DNA of 13,220 nt from JBGPLJ01 sp041486385 (GTDB taxonomy: Bacteria; Pseudomonadota; Gammaproteobacteria; Steroidobacterales; Steroidobacteraceae). A model generated the notes under the pieces. That model was not told where the DNA came from. It did not search any database and saw nothing but the letters and a program-made list of their open reading frames with translations. The translations under genes were made by a program, and so were the position numbers. This document shows, in pieces, positions 5,672 to 13,220 of this stretch; the first letter of the stretch is position 1, and every line of letters begins with the position of its first letter. The stretch spans positions 1 to 13,220 of the forward strand of contig JBGPLJ010000067.1 in the NCBI GenBank assembly GCA_041486385.1. Direction: 5' to 3'.

Positions 5672-7777
5672 ATGAAGAGTCATCCCGCATCAGACAAGCT
5701 CGGGAGCCGGCGCACCCTGTTGGGCGCAGCGGTTGCAATCGCGCTCGGCGTGGCCAGCTTCGCAGCCGGCGCGCGGGATTTCGAGAGCAAGAGCGGCGCG
5801 GTCACCGGCAGCTGGGATACCACGATCACCTACGACCAGGCCTGGCGCGTGCAGAGCCCGGACTGTCACCTGATTGCGGTCGCGGATGGCGGTTGCGGTC
5901 GTTCACCCAACATCGATGACGGCGATCTCAACTACGGTACGGGCACGGTGAACCGCGCCTGGAAGGTCGTCACGGAGCTCTCGCTCAAATCCGAGCATTA
6001 CGGCGCCTTCGTCCGTGGCTCGGGACTCTACGATCAGGAAGTCAAGGATCAGCCGACCAGGCGCACACCGCTCAGCAGCTCGGCGAAGAGTCTGGTGGGT
6101 TCCTATGCGCGGCTTCTCGACGCGTTTGCCTACGGCAAGTGGGACCTCGGCACCCATCATTTTGAACTGCGCGTCGGCAAACAGGCCGTGAGCTGGGGCG
6201 AGAGTACTTTCATTCAGGGCGGCATCAACACCTTGAACGCCTTCGACGTCTCGGCGCTGCGTGTGCCGGGCAGTGAACTGAAAGAGGCGTTCCTGCCGGA
6301 GAACATGGTGTTCGCGAGTCTTGGACTCACCGAAAACCTGACGGCCGAAGCCGTCTACATGCTCGACTGGGATCCGACGCAGCCGGAGCCCGCCGGCAGT
6401 TTCTTCAGCTCGAATGATTTCGCGCCACGCGGTGGCGACAAGGTCGTGCTGGGCTTTGGCGCATTCAGCGATCAGGGTGTCGATTTCCGGCCGCTCGGCG
6501 GCCCGCTGATTCCGAACTTTCAAAATGTCGCGCGCGGTCCGACGCTGGAGCCGAAGAAGAGCGGCCAGTATGGTGCCGCTCTGCGCTACTTCGCGCCGAA
6601 GTTCATGAACGGTACGGAGTTCGGTCTTTATTTCGTCAATTACCACAGCCGGCTCCCGCTCATCTCGGGTCGCACCGGTACACAAGCGGGCATCGGCAAT
6701 GCCTGGGGCGCTGCAAATGCCGTCAAGGCCGCGGCGCTCGGTCTTGCCGCCGGACTCCCGCCGGCCACGGCTATCGCGATCGGCACGAGCCAGGGCGTTG
6801 GCGCCGCGGCGTCGCAAGGCGGCAATCTCACGGCGGCGCAGGCGCAAGGGTACGCGACCATTGCCGTCAATACGGCGCTCGCCGGCGGCGACGTTTCGGC
6901 GCAGGCGACCAACCTCGCAACGCATGAGTACGCGCAGACCGCGAGCTACTTCACCGAGTACCCGGAAGACATCAAGCTCATCGGCGCGAGCTTCAATACG
7001 CAGCTGCAGAGCACCGGCATCGCGCTCCAGGGCGAAGTGACCTATCGCATGGATCAGCCGATTCAGTACGACGACGTCGAAGTGCTGTTCGCGGCGTTGA
7101 CGCCGTTGGAAAAAAATCTCGCGACGCTGCAGGGCATTACGCTCCCGACGACGTGTCCGAGCGTCGCGGGGCCGACAGCGACGCTCACACATTGTGGCCA
7201 GCTCGGCGCGTTTGACCTCAATCGGGTCGTGACGGGCTGGGACCGGCACGACGTGATCCAGGCGCAGGTCACTGCGACCAAGGCATTCGCGAATGTGCTG
7301 GGCGCCGCCCAGATGGTGATGGTCGCGGAACTCGGGGTGACGCACTTCCAGGGCCTCGCCGACAAGACAACAGGCGGACCGAATGGCCAGGGCCTGCGCT
7401 ACAACGGCCCCGGCACGTCGGTGAGCGGCAATGCGCCGCTGGCAGGCAAGCACTTTGGTGAAGTCGAACCGCAGGATCGATTCGCGGATCCCACCTCGTG
7501 GGGCGTGCGCTTCGCGGGACGCCTGGAATATCCCGGCCTCGTCGGACCGTGGAACGTGATACCGCGCTACTCGGTGCAGTACGACTTCAAGGGTACGACG
7601 CCCGGACCCGGAGGCAACTTCGTCGACGGGCGCGTCGGTGTCACGCTCGGCGTAGCCATGAATCTACGCAGCACCTGGGAGCTCGACACGAGCTACACGC
7701 GCTACAGTGGTGCGGGCCGCTGGAACGACATCAACGACCGCGACTTCATCGCGGCCAGCCTCAAATACTCCTTCTGA
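5672..7777 (+). CDS. DUF1302 family outer-membrane beta-barrel protein
   Basis: A 701-aa predicted outer-membrane protein of the DUF1302 family. I chose the ATG at 5672 over the in-frame GTG at 5660 because GGGGGAA lies just upstream of it and the N-terminus becomes a clean signal peptide (basic residues to 14, hydrophobic 15-30, cleavage near FAAGA at about 34). Family features include TYDQAWRV (53-60), the DDGDLNYG motif (82-89), VGKQAVSWGES (168-178) and the aromatic-alternating strands throughout. The chain ends in SLKYSF with a C-terminal Phe, the classic beta-signal for BAM-mediated insertion. An Ala-rich stretch (about 336-422) looks like a long loop or inward plug. Cys65/Cys75 and Cys495/Cys508 could form loop disulfides. 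It is first in a five-gene operon and probably provides the outer-membrane element of an envelope transport system; its cargo is unknown. Confidence 0.9.
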   Translation: MKSHPASDKLGSRRTLLGAAVAIALGVASFAAGARDFESKSGAVTGSWDTTITYDQAWRVQSPDCHLIAVADGGCGRSPNIDDGDLNYGTGTVNRAWKVVTELSLKSEHYGAFVRGSGLYDQEVKDQPTRRTPLSSSAKSLVGSYARLLDAFAYGKWDLGTHHFELRVGKQAVSWGESTFIQGGINTLNAFDVSALRVPGSELKEAFLPENMVFASLGLTENLTAEAVYMLDWDPTQPEPAGSFFSSNDFAPRGGDKVVLGFGAFSDQGVDFRPLGGPLIPNFQNVARGPTLEPKKSGQYGAALRYFAPKFMNGTEFGLYFVNYHSRLPLISGRTGTQAGIGNAWGAANAVKAAALGLAAGLPPATAIAIGTSQGVGAAASQGGNLTAAQAQGYATIAVNTALAGGDVSAQATNLATHEYAQTASYFTEYPEDIKLIGASFNTQLQSTGIALQGEVTYRMDQPIQYDDVEVLFAALTPLEKNLATLQGITLPTTCPSVAGPTATLTHCGQLGAFDLNRVVTGWDRHDVIQAQVTATKAFANVLGAAQMVMVAELGVTHFQGLADKTTGGPNGQGLRYNGPGTSVSGNAPLAGKHFGEVEPQDRFADPTSWGVRFAGRLEYPGLVGPWNVIPRYSVQYDFKGTTPGPGGNFVDGRVGVTLGVAMNLRSTWELDTSYTRYSGAGRWNDINDRDFIAASLKYSF

Positions 7778-7780
7778 GCG

Positions 7781-7788
7781 CAGGAGAA
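7781..7788 (+). promoter_or_regulatory. Ribosome-binding site deciding the DUF1329 start
   Basis: CAGGAGAA ends 5 nt before the ATG at 7794. The open frame extends 87 bp further upstream into the DUF1302 gene, but this strong Shine-Dalgarno sequence and the signal peptide that begins at 7794 fix the true start. Confidence 0.8.
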
Positions 7789-7793
7789 TCATC

Positions 7794-9176
7794 ATGCGGA
7801 CGAGAAAACTTCTTGCAGCGGTGAGCGCCTGCGCGCTGACGGTGACCTTCGGTCTGAATGTCTCGCAGGCGGCCGTCACCGCCGCGGAAGCCGCGCGACT
7901 CGGCGCGGATCTCACGCCGCTCGGTGGCGAGAAGGCGGGCAACGCGGCCGGCACCATTCCAGCCTGGGACGGCGGCCTGTCATCCTCGGCGAAGGCGGGC
8001 TTCCCGGCTTTCCAGGCAGGCGGCCACCACCCGGATCCGTATGCCGGCGACAAACCGCTCTTCACGATCACCGCCGCGAACATGAATCAGTACGCGGACA
8101 AGCTGACCGAAGGGCACAAGGCGCTGCTGCAGGCCTACAAGGACTATTTTCTCAAGGTGTATCCGACGCACCGGAGCGCGGCGGTGCCTCAGCGCATCTA
8201 CGACGCGACCAAGCGCATCGCGACGACGGCGAATCTCGCGCCCGGCGGCAATGGCGTGACGGGCGCGGCGATCGGCATTCCATTCCCGATTCCGAAGGAA
8301 GGCGTCGAGGTGTTCTGGAATCACGTACTGCGCTACCGGGCCGATGCCGCTCAACGCATCATCCAGCAGGCGCCGGTCTTCGCGGACGGCGCTTACACGC
8401 TGGTGAAATTCAAGGACGAGTTCTACGTTGCCTACAGCCTCGAGGGCGCGACTGAAGCAAATCTCGACAACGTCATCCTGTACTTCATCCAGGAGACGCT
8501 GGCGCCGGCACGAGTCGCGGGCGAAATCCTGCTCGTGCACGAAACGCTGGATCAGTCGAAGGAGAACCGCCGCGCCTGGGTCTATAACCCGGGCCAGCGC
8601 CGTGTGCGCCGCGCGCCGAACGTCGCTTTCGACAATCCCGGCACCAACGCGGAGAACATGCGGACCTCGGACCAGTTCGACATGTACAACGGCAGCCCCG
8701 AGCGCTACACGTGGAAGATCGTCGGCAAGAAGGAAATGTACGTTCCGTACAATTCCTATCAGCTGCACGGCGGGGCGTTGAAGTATCGCGATATCCTCAA
8801 AGCCCAGCACATCAACCAGGATCTCGCGCGCTACGAGCTGCATCGCGTGTGGGTGGTGGACTCGGTGCTCAAAGCCGGCACGAGCCACATCTACAAGCGC
8901 CGCACGCTCTATGTCGATGAAGACTCCTGGCAGATCCTCGCGGTCGACTGCTACGACACGCGCGACCAGCTGTGGCGCGTGCAGGAAGGGCACGGCATGG
9001 AGTACTACGACGTGCCGTCCTTCTGGACGACGCTCGAACTCGTGATGGACCTGCGCAATCGTCAGTACCTCGCGATCGGGCTCAACAATGAAGAGCAGCG
9101 CACGTACGACTTCCACATCAAGCGCAACATTGGCGACTATCAGGTGAGCGCGCTGCGCAGCCTGGGAGTGCGCTAA
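7794..9176 (+). CDS. DUF1329 family secreted protein
   Basis: A 460-aa exported protein of the DUF1329 family, the standard partner of DUF1302 barrels. The signal peptide is MRTRKLL followed by a hydrophobic core, with cleavage after NVSQA (residue 26). The mature start shows the family hallmark LTPLGGEKAGNAAGTIPAWDGG (residues 40-61, split here by its key Gly/Pro/Trp residues). Later blocks are RAWVYNPGQRRVRRAP (260-275), SDQFDMYNGSPERY (292-305), the VPYNSY segment (317-322) and YKRRTLYVDEDSWQIL (367-382). Its beta-rich layout with the 'YNPGQRRVRR' hairpin recalls lipid-binding LolA/LolB-like folds; that link is my inference. It lies 16 bp after the barrel gene and 11 bp before the propeller gene. 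Expected location is the periplasm or inner face of the outer membrane. Biochemical function is not established. Confidence 0.92.
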   Translation: MRTRKLLAAVSACALTVTFGLNVSQAAVTAAEAARLGADLTPLGGEKAGNAAGTIPAWDGGLSSSAKAGFPAFQAGGHHPDPYAGDKPLFTITAANMNQYADKLTEGHKALLQAYKDYFLKVYPTHRSAAVPQRIYDATKRIATTANLAPGGNGVTGAAIGIPFPIPKEGVEVFWNHVLRYRADAAQRIIQQAPVFADGAYTLVKFKDEFYVAYSLEGATEANLDNVILYFIQETLAPARVAGEILLVHETLDQSKENRRAWVYNPGQRRVRRAPNVAFDNPGTNAENMRTSDQFDMYNGSPERYTWKIVGKKEMYVPYNSYQLHGGALKYRDILKAQHINQDLARYELHRVWVVDSVLKAGTSHIYKRRTLYVDEDSWQILAVDCYDTRDQLWRVQEGHGMEYYDVPSFWTTLELVMDLRNRQYLAIGLNNEEQRTYDFHIKRNIGDYQVSALRSLGVR

Positions 9177-9187
9177 GAGCTTCTGAA

Positions 9188-10219
9188 GTGCCGATAGCCC
9201 GAGGCACACGCTGGTCGGGATTCCTGGCGCTGCCTGCGGTGCTCGCGTGCGCGTTCGCCGATCAGATGCCGCAATCCCCGGCGGCGGAGGCTGCGGAGAT
9301 TGCGCCGCTGGCATCCAGGTCGCTGCTGCTCGATGTAGCGGCCGCAGGCAGTCGCATTGTCGTGGTGGGCGAGCGTGGCCAGGTCCTGCTTTCGGACGAT
9401 CAGGGCGCGAGCTGGCGACAACCCGAGACGCCCACGCTCTCGTCACTCACGGCTGTCTACTTCGTCGATGCGCGCCACGGCTGGGCGGTAGGTCACGATG
9501 AAGTGATCCTGCGCTCCGTGGATGGTGGCGAGCACTGGGGGCGCGTTCATTTTGAGCCGAAAGCCTCACAGCCATTGCTCGATGTCTGGTTTCGCGACGC
9601 CGACCACGGTGTTGCGGTCGGCGCCTACAGCGCCTATTTCACGAGCGCGGACGGCGGCCGCAGCTGGCAGTCGCAGGCATTCTCGCCGGTGTCGAAGCCG
9701 CCGCCACGCCATCCGCAGGCAACCAAGCCCCTGCAGGCGGCGGATGTGGACGACGAAGGCACGCAGTTTCATTTGAACGCGATCTCCGCCGCGGCGAGCG
9801 GCAAACTCTACATTGCCGCCGAATCCGGACATCTCTATCGCTCCGACGATGGCGGCGCCACCTGGCTCACGCTCAGCTCGCCGTATGAGGGTTCGTTCTT
9901 CGGCGTGCTGCCGCTCGACGGTGATTCGGTGCTCGCCTTTGGCATGCGCGGGCATCTTTTCCGCTCGGACAATGCGGGCGACACCTGGACTCAGATCAAG
10001 ACCGATGTAACGGCCATGCTGACGAGCGGCGTGCGGCTGCCGAACGATGCTGTCGCCATTACCGCGCTCGCCGGCGTGCTGCTCGTGAGCAAGGACGGGG
10101 GCCACACGTTCAGCACGCAGCAGCAGGCGGATCGCAAAGGCATGTCCTCGGCGCTGCTGGTGGACGGGCGCTTCATCACGGTCGGCGAGGGCGGCGTACT
10201 TACGCGGCCGCTCAAATAA
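9188..10219 (+). CDS. YCF48-like / BNR-repeat beta-propeller protein
   Basis: A 343-aa exported beta-propeller resembling the photosystem II assembly factor YCF48/HCF136 family. Six Asp-box motifs (S-x-D-x-G-x-x-W) mark the blades: 69-76, 110-117, 153-160, 219-226, 260-267 and 301-308, the last ending in Phe in place of Trp. Blades 3 and 4 are separated by a longer Pro/Gln-rich insertion (about 165-195). The N-terminus (residues 10-24) is hydrophobic. It may be a Sec signal cleaved after CAFA, or a lipoprotein signal with VLA-Cys21, though Leu at the -2 position is not ideal. The start is a GTG with a weak ribosome site, 11 bp after the previous stop, so translational coupling is likely. In this non-photosynthetic setting it is presumably a periplasmic scaffold or assembly factor for the adjacent RND pump. 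Confidence 0.9.
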   Translation: MPIARGTRWSGFLALPAVLACAFADQMPQSPAAEAAEIAPLASRSLLLDVAAAGSRIVVVGERGQVLLSDDQGASWRQPETPTLSSLTAVYFVDARHGWAVGHDEVILRSVDGGEHWGRVHFEPKASQPLLDVWFRDADHGVAVGAYSAYFTSADGGRSWQSQAFSPVSKPPPRHPQATKPLQAADVDDEGTQFHLNAISAAASGKLYIAAESGHLYRSDDGGATWLTLSSPYEGSFFGVLPLDGDSVLAFGMRGHLFRSDNAGDTWTQIKTDVTAMLTSGVRLPNDAVAITALAGVLLVSKDGGHTFSTQQQADRKGMSSALLVDGRFITVGEGGVLTRPLK

Positions 10220-10228
10220 GAGAAGCGC

Positions 10229-12598
10229 ATGGCCGAACCCAAGCTCGTGCAAAACATCGATCGGCTCATCTTCACGCACCGCAGATGGGTGCTCGCGTTC
10301 TTCCTGCTGGTGACAATTGCCATGATCTGGGTCGCGGCGAAGGGCCTGCGCATCGACGCGGGCTTTGAGAAGCAGCTGCCGCGCAAGCACGAATACATCC
10401 AGACATACCTGAGCGAGAAGGCGAAGGATTTCCGTGGCGCCAATCGCGTCGTGATCGCCGTGATGGCGCGCGACGGCAACATGTTCACGCCGGAGTTCTT
10501 CAAGGCGCTGAAGACCGCGACCGACGAAGTGTTCTTCATCGACGGCATCGATCGCGCGCTCGTGCAGTCGCTCTTCACACCGAACGTGCGCTACACCGAG
10601 ATCGTGGAGGACGGCATCGAGGCGGGCAACGTGGTGCCGGCCGAGTTCGTGCCGACGCCCGCAGCAATCGCGCAGGTGCGCGAGAATATTCTGAAGGCGG
10701 GCATTGTCGGGCGACTCGTTGCCAACGATTTCTCGGGCGCGATAGTGAGCGCCCAGATCGCGGACGTCGATCCTTCCGGCAAACCGGTCAATCTCATTCG
10801 TCTCGCGCACGACCTCGAGACGAAGGTGCGCGCAAAGATTCAGGGCCAGGGGCTCGACCATGCGATCGACGTCGCCGTGGAGCCGGGCGGTCCTGAGGTC
10901 GCGGTGCACATGATCGGCTTCGCCAAAGTGATGGGCGACATTGCCGATGGCGCGGGCGCAGTCGTGCTGTTTGCCGTCATCACGATCCTGCTGACGCTGC
11001 TCTTCGTCTGGATCTACTGTCAGTCCTTCAAGATCGCGGTGATTCCGGTCGTCTGCTCGATCATTGCCGTGATCTGGCAACTGGGGCTTCTGGTGCTGGT
11101 CGGCTTCGGCATCGATCCGATCGGAATTCTCGTGCCCTTTCTGATCTTCGCTATTGGCGTGAGCCACGGCGTGCAGAAGATCAGCGCCGTGGGCGATGCC
11201 GCATTCGAGGGCGCGGACTGCATGGAAGCCGCGCGCCGGACCTTCCGCCGCCTGCTGTTGCCGGCCATCGTGGCACTGGTCGCTGACCTCGTCGGCTTCG
11301 TCACCATTCTCATGATTCCGGTGCGCGTCATCCAGGAGATGGCGGTCACGGCGAGTCTGGGCGTCGGCGTCGTTATTCTGACTGATCTGCTGCTGCTGCC
11401 GGTGCTCGTCTCGTTCGTGCATTTCGATGCAGCCTATCGCACTCGGCTACGCCGCCGCGTGCAGCAGCTCGCGCCACTCTGGGACAAGCTCTCCCACGTC
11501 GCGCGTCGGGGTCCTGCGACCGTGATCCTTGTGATCGGCATCGCGCTTGCCGGCGTCGGGTGGCTCTACGGCCATCGCGTCGCCATTGGCGATATGCAGG
11601 TGGGCGTGCCCGAACTCTGGCCAGACTCGCGCTACAACCGCGATTCGAATCTCATCACCAAGAAGTTTTCGATCGGCGTCGACATCCTGAACGTGATCGT
11701 CGAGACCGAGCCGAACGGTTGCGTCGACTACGACGTGATCGCGGCGATCGACCGCTTCACCTGGCACATGGCCAATGTGCCGGGCGTGCAGGACGCGATT
11801 TCGCTCGCGACGGTGATGAAGGTCGCGAGTTCCGCGTGGAACGAGGGCAGTCTCAAGTGGCGCAATCTCCCGCGCGATGAGTCGCAGCTCGTACAGGCGC
11901 AGAAGTACATCGAGACGAGCACCGGGCTCCTCAATGCCGACTGCAGCGTCATGCCCGTGATCATCTTCACGCGCGATCACAAGGCCGACACGATTTCGCG
12001 CATCGTTGCGGAAGTGAAGACGTGGCGCACCGAAAATCCCACGCCCAAGGCGCAGTTCCGCCTGGCGACCGGCAATGTCGGCGTGATGGCGGCGACCAAT
12101 GAAGTCGTCCAGGCGAAGGAGTTCCCGATCCTCGCGGGTGTCTTCCTCTCCGTCATCGTGATGTGTCTCGTGACGTTCCGTTCGCTCCTCGGCACGATCT
12201 GCGTGATCCTGCCGCTCGCGCTCGTTTCCGTGCTTGTTTATGCCGTGATGACGTTTGTCGGCATTGGCCTCAAGATTTCGACGCTGCCCATGGTGGCGCT
12301 CGGCGCGGGCATCGGTGTCGATTACGGAATCTATCTCTTCAGCCGCATGCAGGAATTCCTGCATCAGGGTCAATCGGTGCAGGAGGCTTACCGCCACACG
12401 TTGCGCGTGACCGGCAACAGCATTGTCTTTACCGGCATCACGCTCGCCATCGGCGTCGTAACCTGGGCTTTCTCGCCGCTCAAATTCCAGGCGGACATCG
12501 GCATTATGCTGACTTTCATGTTCCTCGTGAACATGCTGGCCGCCATCCTGGTGGTGCCTGCGCTCGCGGCGTGGCTGATTCGACCAAGCACAACCTGA
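10229..12598 (+). CDS. RND/MMPL-superfamily transporter
   Basis: A 789-aa inner-membrane protein with the duplicated RND topology. One TM helix lies near the N-terminus (19-38), then a large periplasmic domain (about 40-240). TM2-6 fall at roughly 242-262, 269-291, 298-314, 343-363 and 370-396, and TM7 at 430-447. A second periplasmic domain (about 450-630) follows, then TM8-12 (632-650, 655-677, 683-704, 728-748, 757-785). The second half carries the GIGVDY motif (694-699) with Asp698-Tyr699, the proton-relay pair of MMPL proteins. The matching site in the first half reads IGVSHG (309-314) and lacks Asp-Tyr. No third helical docking domain for a tripartite AcrB-type pump is evident; it is closer in size to MMPL/HpnN lipid exporters. 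The ATG at 10229 has AGAGAAG upstream. Substrate is probably hydrophobic; identity unknown. Confidence 0.92.
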   Translation: MAEPKLVQNIDRLIFTHRRWVLAFFLLVTIAMIWVAAKGLRIDAGFEKQLPRKHEYIQTYLSEKAKDFRGANRVVIAVMARDGNMFTPEFFKALKTATDEVFFIDGIDRALVQSLFTPNVRYTEIVEDGIEAGNVVPAEFVPTPAAIAQVRENILKAGIVGRLVANDFSGAIVSAQIADVDPSGKPVNLIRLAHDLETKVRAKIQGQGLDHAIDVAVEPGGPEVAVHMIGFAKVMGDIADGAGAVVLFAVITILLTLLFVWIYCQSFKIAVIPVVCSIIAVIWQLGLLVLVGFGIDPIGILVPFLIFAIGVSHGVQKISAVGDAAFEGADCMEAARRTFRRLLLPAIVALVADLVGFVTILMIPVRVIQEMAVTASLGVGVVILTDLLLLPVLVSFVHFDAAYRTRLRRRVQQLAPLWDKLSHVARRGPATVILVIGIALAGVGWLYGHRVAIGDMQVGVPELWPDSRYNRDSNLITKKFSIGVDILNVIVETEPNGCVDYDVIAAIDRFTWHMANVPGVQDAISLATVMKVASSAWNEGSLKWRNLPRDESQLVQAQKYIETSTGLLNADCSVMPVIIFTRDHKADTISRIVAEVKTWRTENPTPKAQFRLATGNVGVMAATNEVVQAKEFPILAGVFLSVIVMCLVTFRSLLGTICVILPLALVSVLVYAVMTFVGIGLKISTLPMVALGAGIGVDYGIYLFSRMQEFLHQGQSVQEAYRHTLRVTGNSIVFTGITLAIGVVTWAFSPLKFQADIGIMLTFMFLVNMLAAILVVPALAAWLIRPSTT

Positions 12599-12612
12599 CG
12601 CGAGGCAGCCAC

Positions 12613-13220
12613 ATGTCGAAGAAGATCATCATGACACTCGCCGCGACCGCGCTGGCAATGCTCGTCGTGATCCCGGCAGCGTACGCGAAGACGCAGAAGC
12701 CGCCGCTCCATGGCAGTCACTGGATGGCGATCACCGGCAAGCCGCTCGCTGCGACGGCGGGCGCGATGATGTACGAGCGCGGCGGCAATGCGATCGACGC
12801 GGCGTGCGCGATGATTGCGGCAACGTCGACGCTGTGGGACACGCTAAGCTGGGGCGGCGAGACGCAGGCGCTCATCTTCGATCCGCACGCGCAGAAGGTC
12901 ATCGCGATCAATGGGCTCGGTGTGGCGCCGACCGGTGCGACCGTCGAGTTCTACAAATCCAGAGGCTACAAGTATCCGCCCGAGTATGGGCCGCTCGCCG
13001 CGGTTACGCCGGGCACGCCGGGCGGCATGCTGGTGATGCTTGCGGAATACGGGAAGCTCTCACTTGCGGATGTGCTGGCGCCATCGATCGAGCTCGCCGA
13101 TGGCTACCCGATCGAGCAGGAACTCGTCGATACGATCGAGCACCAGAAGGCCTGGCTCAAGCAATGGCCGTACTCGAAAGCGGTGATGCTGCCGCATCTC
13201 GGCGCAGCGCATGAGGGGCC
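12613..13220 (+). CDS. Gamma-glutamyltransferase-like Ntn hydrolase (5' part, runs off the window)
   Basis: The first 202 codons of a gene cut by the window end. The ATG at 12613 follows GAGG (12602-12605) and lies 14 bp after the RND gene. Residues 1-25 form a Sec signal (MSKKII, hydrophobic core, cleavage after PAAYA), so the product is periplasmic. GGT-family blocks follow: GKPLAATAGAMMYERGGNAIDAA (42-64, shown by its Gly-Gly-Asn-Ala-Asp core), SWGGE (79-83), VTPGTPGG (131-138), LADVLAPSIELA (151-162) and LPHLG (193-197). Canonical GGTs bind the gamma-glutamyl carboxylate with an Arg in a DxRExAP loop; here the equivalent reads INGLGVAP (99-106) with Val in the expected Arg place. The catalytic Thr of the small subunit lies beyond the window. 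The family is clear; the substrate may not be a standard gamma-glutamyl compound. Confidence 0.88.
   Translation, partial: MSKKIIMTLAATALAMLVVIPAAYAKTQKPPLHGSHWMAITGKPLAATAGAMMYERGGNAIDAACAMIAATSTLWDTLSWGGETQALIFDPHAQKVIAINGLGVAPTGATVEFYKSRGYKYPPEYGPLAAVTPGTPGGMLVMLAEYGKLSLADVLAPSIELADGYPIEQELVDTIEHQKAWLKQWPYSKAVMLPHLGAAHEG

Noticed and set aside
5903..7453. 516-codon minus-strand frame opposite the DUF1302 gene
   Set aside because: It is a shadow of the barrel gene, which has a signal peptide, family motifs and a C-terminal Phe; the antisense product looks random.
7980..9446. 488-codon minus-strand frame opposite DUF1329 and the start of the propeller gene
   Set aside because: It crosses a gene boundary on the other strand and shows no domain or start signal; it is a GC-bias artefact.
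9566..11422. 618-codon minus-strand frame spanning parts of the propeller and RND genes
   Set aside because: Although long, it crosses two well-supported genes, and its His/Arg/Asp-rich translation resembles the reverse complement of transmembrane codons, not a protein family.
12804..13214. 136-codon + strand frame inside the GGT-like gene
   Set aside because: It is a different frame of the same DNA; the GGT-family motifs lie continuously in the frame from 12613.

Overview
The window is high-GC bacterial DNA (roughly 60-65% by eye, with very strong G/C preference at third codon positions). It reads as a chromosomal segment of a Gram-negative proteobacterium, most probably a gammaproteobacterium. 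The main pointers are a full-length PlsB-type glycerol-3-phosphate acyltransferase that aligns closely with the enterobacterial enzyme, and an envelope cassette (DUF1302 beta-barrel, DUF1329, YCF48-like propeller, RND/MMPL pump) common in environmental proteobacteria. A Nevskiales/Steroidobacter-like lineage is a guess only. I see no rRNA, tRNA, CRISPR array, insertion sequence or phage gene.

Layout. Positions 2-46 hold the last 14 codons of a + strand gene that runs in from the left. It meets, tail to tail, a minus-strand short-chain dehydrogenase/reductase (52-852). Divergent from that is a small pair on the + strand: a tiny lipoprotein (912-1208) and a GIY-YIG domain protein (1218-1505). 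The latter overlaps the 3' end of minus-strand fumC (1483-2880) by 23 bp. fumC is divergent, across a 79-bp gap, from plsB (2960-5428). This left half is housekeeping: the TCA cycle, the first step of phospholipid synthesis, and small accessory genes.

The right half (5429-13220) is one transcription unit in appearance. A 243-bp intergenic stretch carries a plausible sigma-70 promoter, a short palindrome, a 10-bp direct repeat spaced by 40 bp, and a potentially folded leader of about 118 nt. It is followed by five genes spaced only 9-16 bp apart: a DUF1302 outer-membrane beta-barrel (5672-7777), a secreted DUF1329 protein (7794-9176), a six-Asp-box YCF48-like propeller (9188-10219), a 12-TM RND/MMPL transporter (10229-12598), and the start of an exported gamma-glutamyltransferase-like Ntn hydrolase (12613 to beyond the window end).

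How they may work together (inference): the RND pump in the inner membrane, the DUF1329 and propeller proteins in the periplasm, and the DUF1302 barrel in the outer membrane could form a trans-envelope route for a hydrophobic molecule. The GGT-like hydrolase would act on an amide-linked (for example gamma-glutamyl) form of the cargo in the periplasm. The first four families are known to travel together, but their substrate is not established to my knowledge. The attached GGT-like enzyme and its altered substrate-binding motif are the most interesting points in the window.
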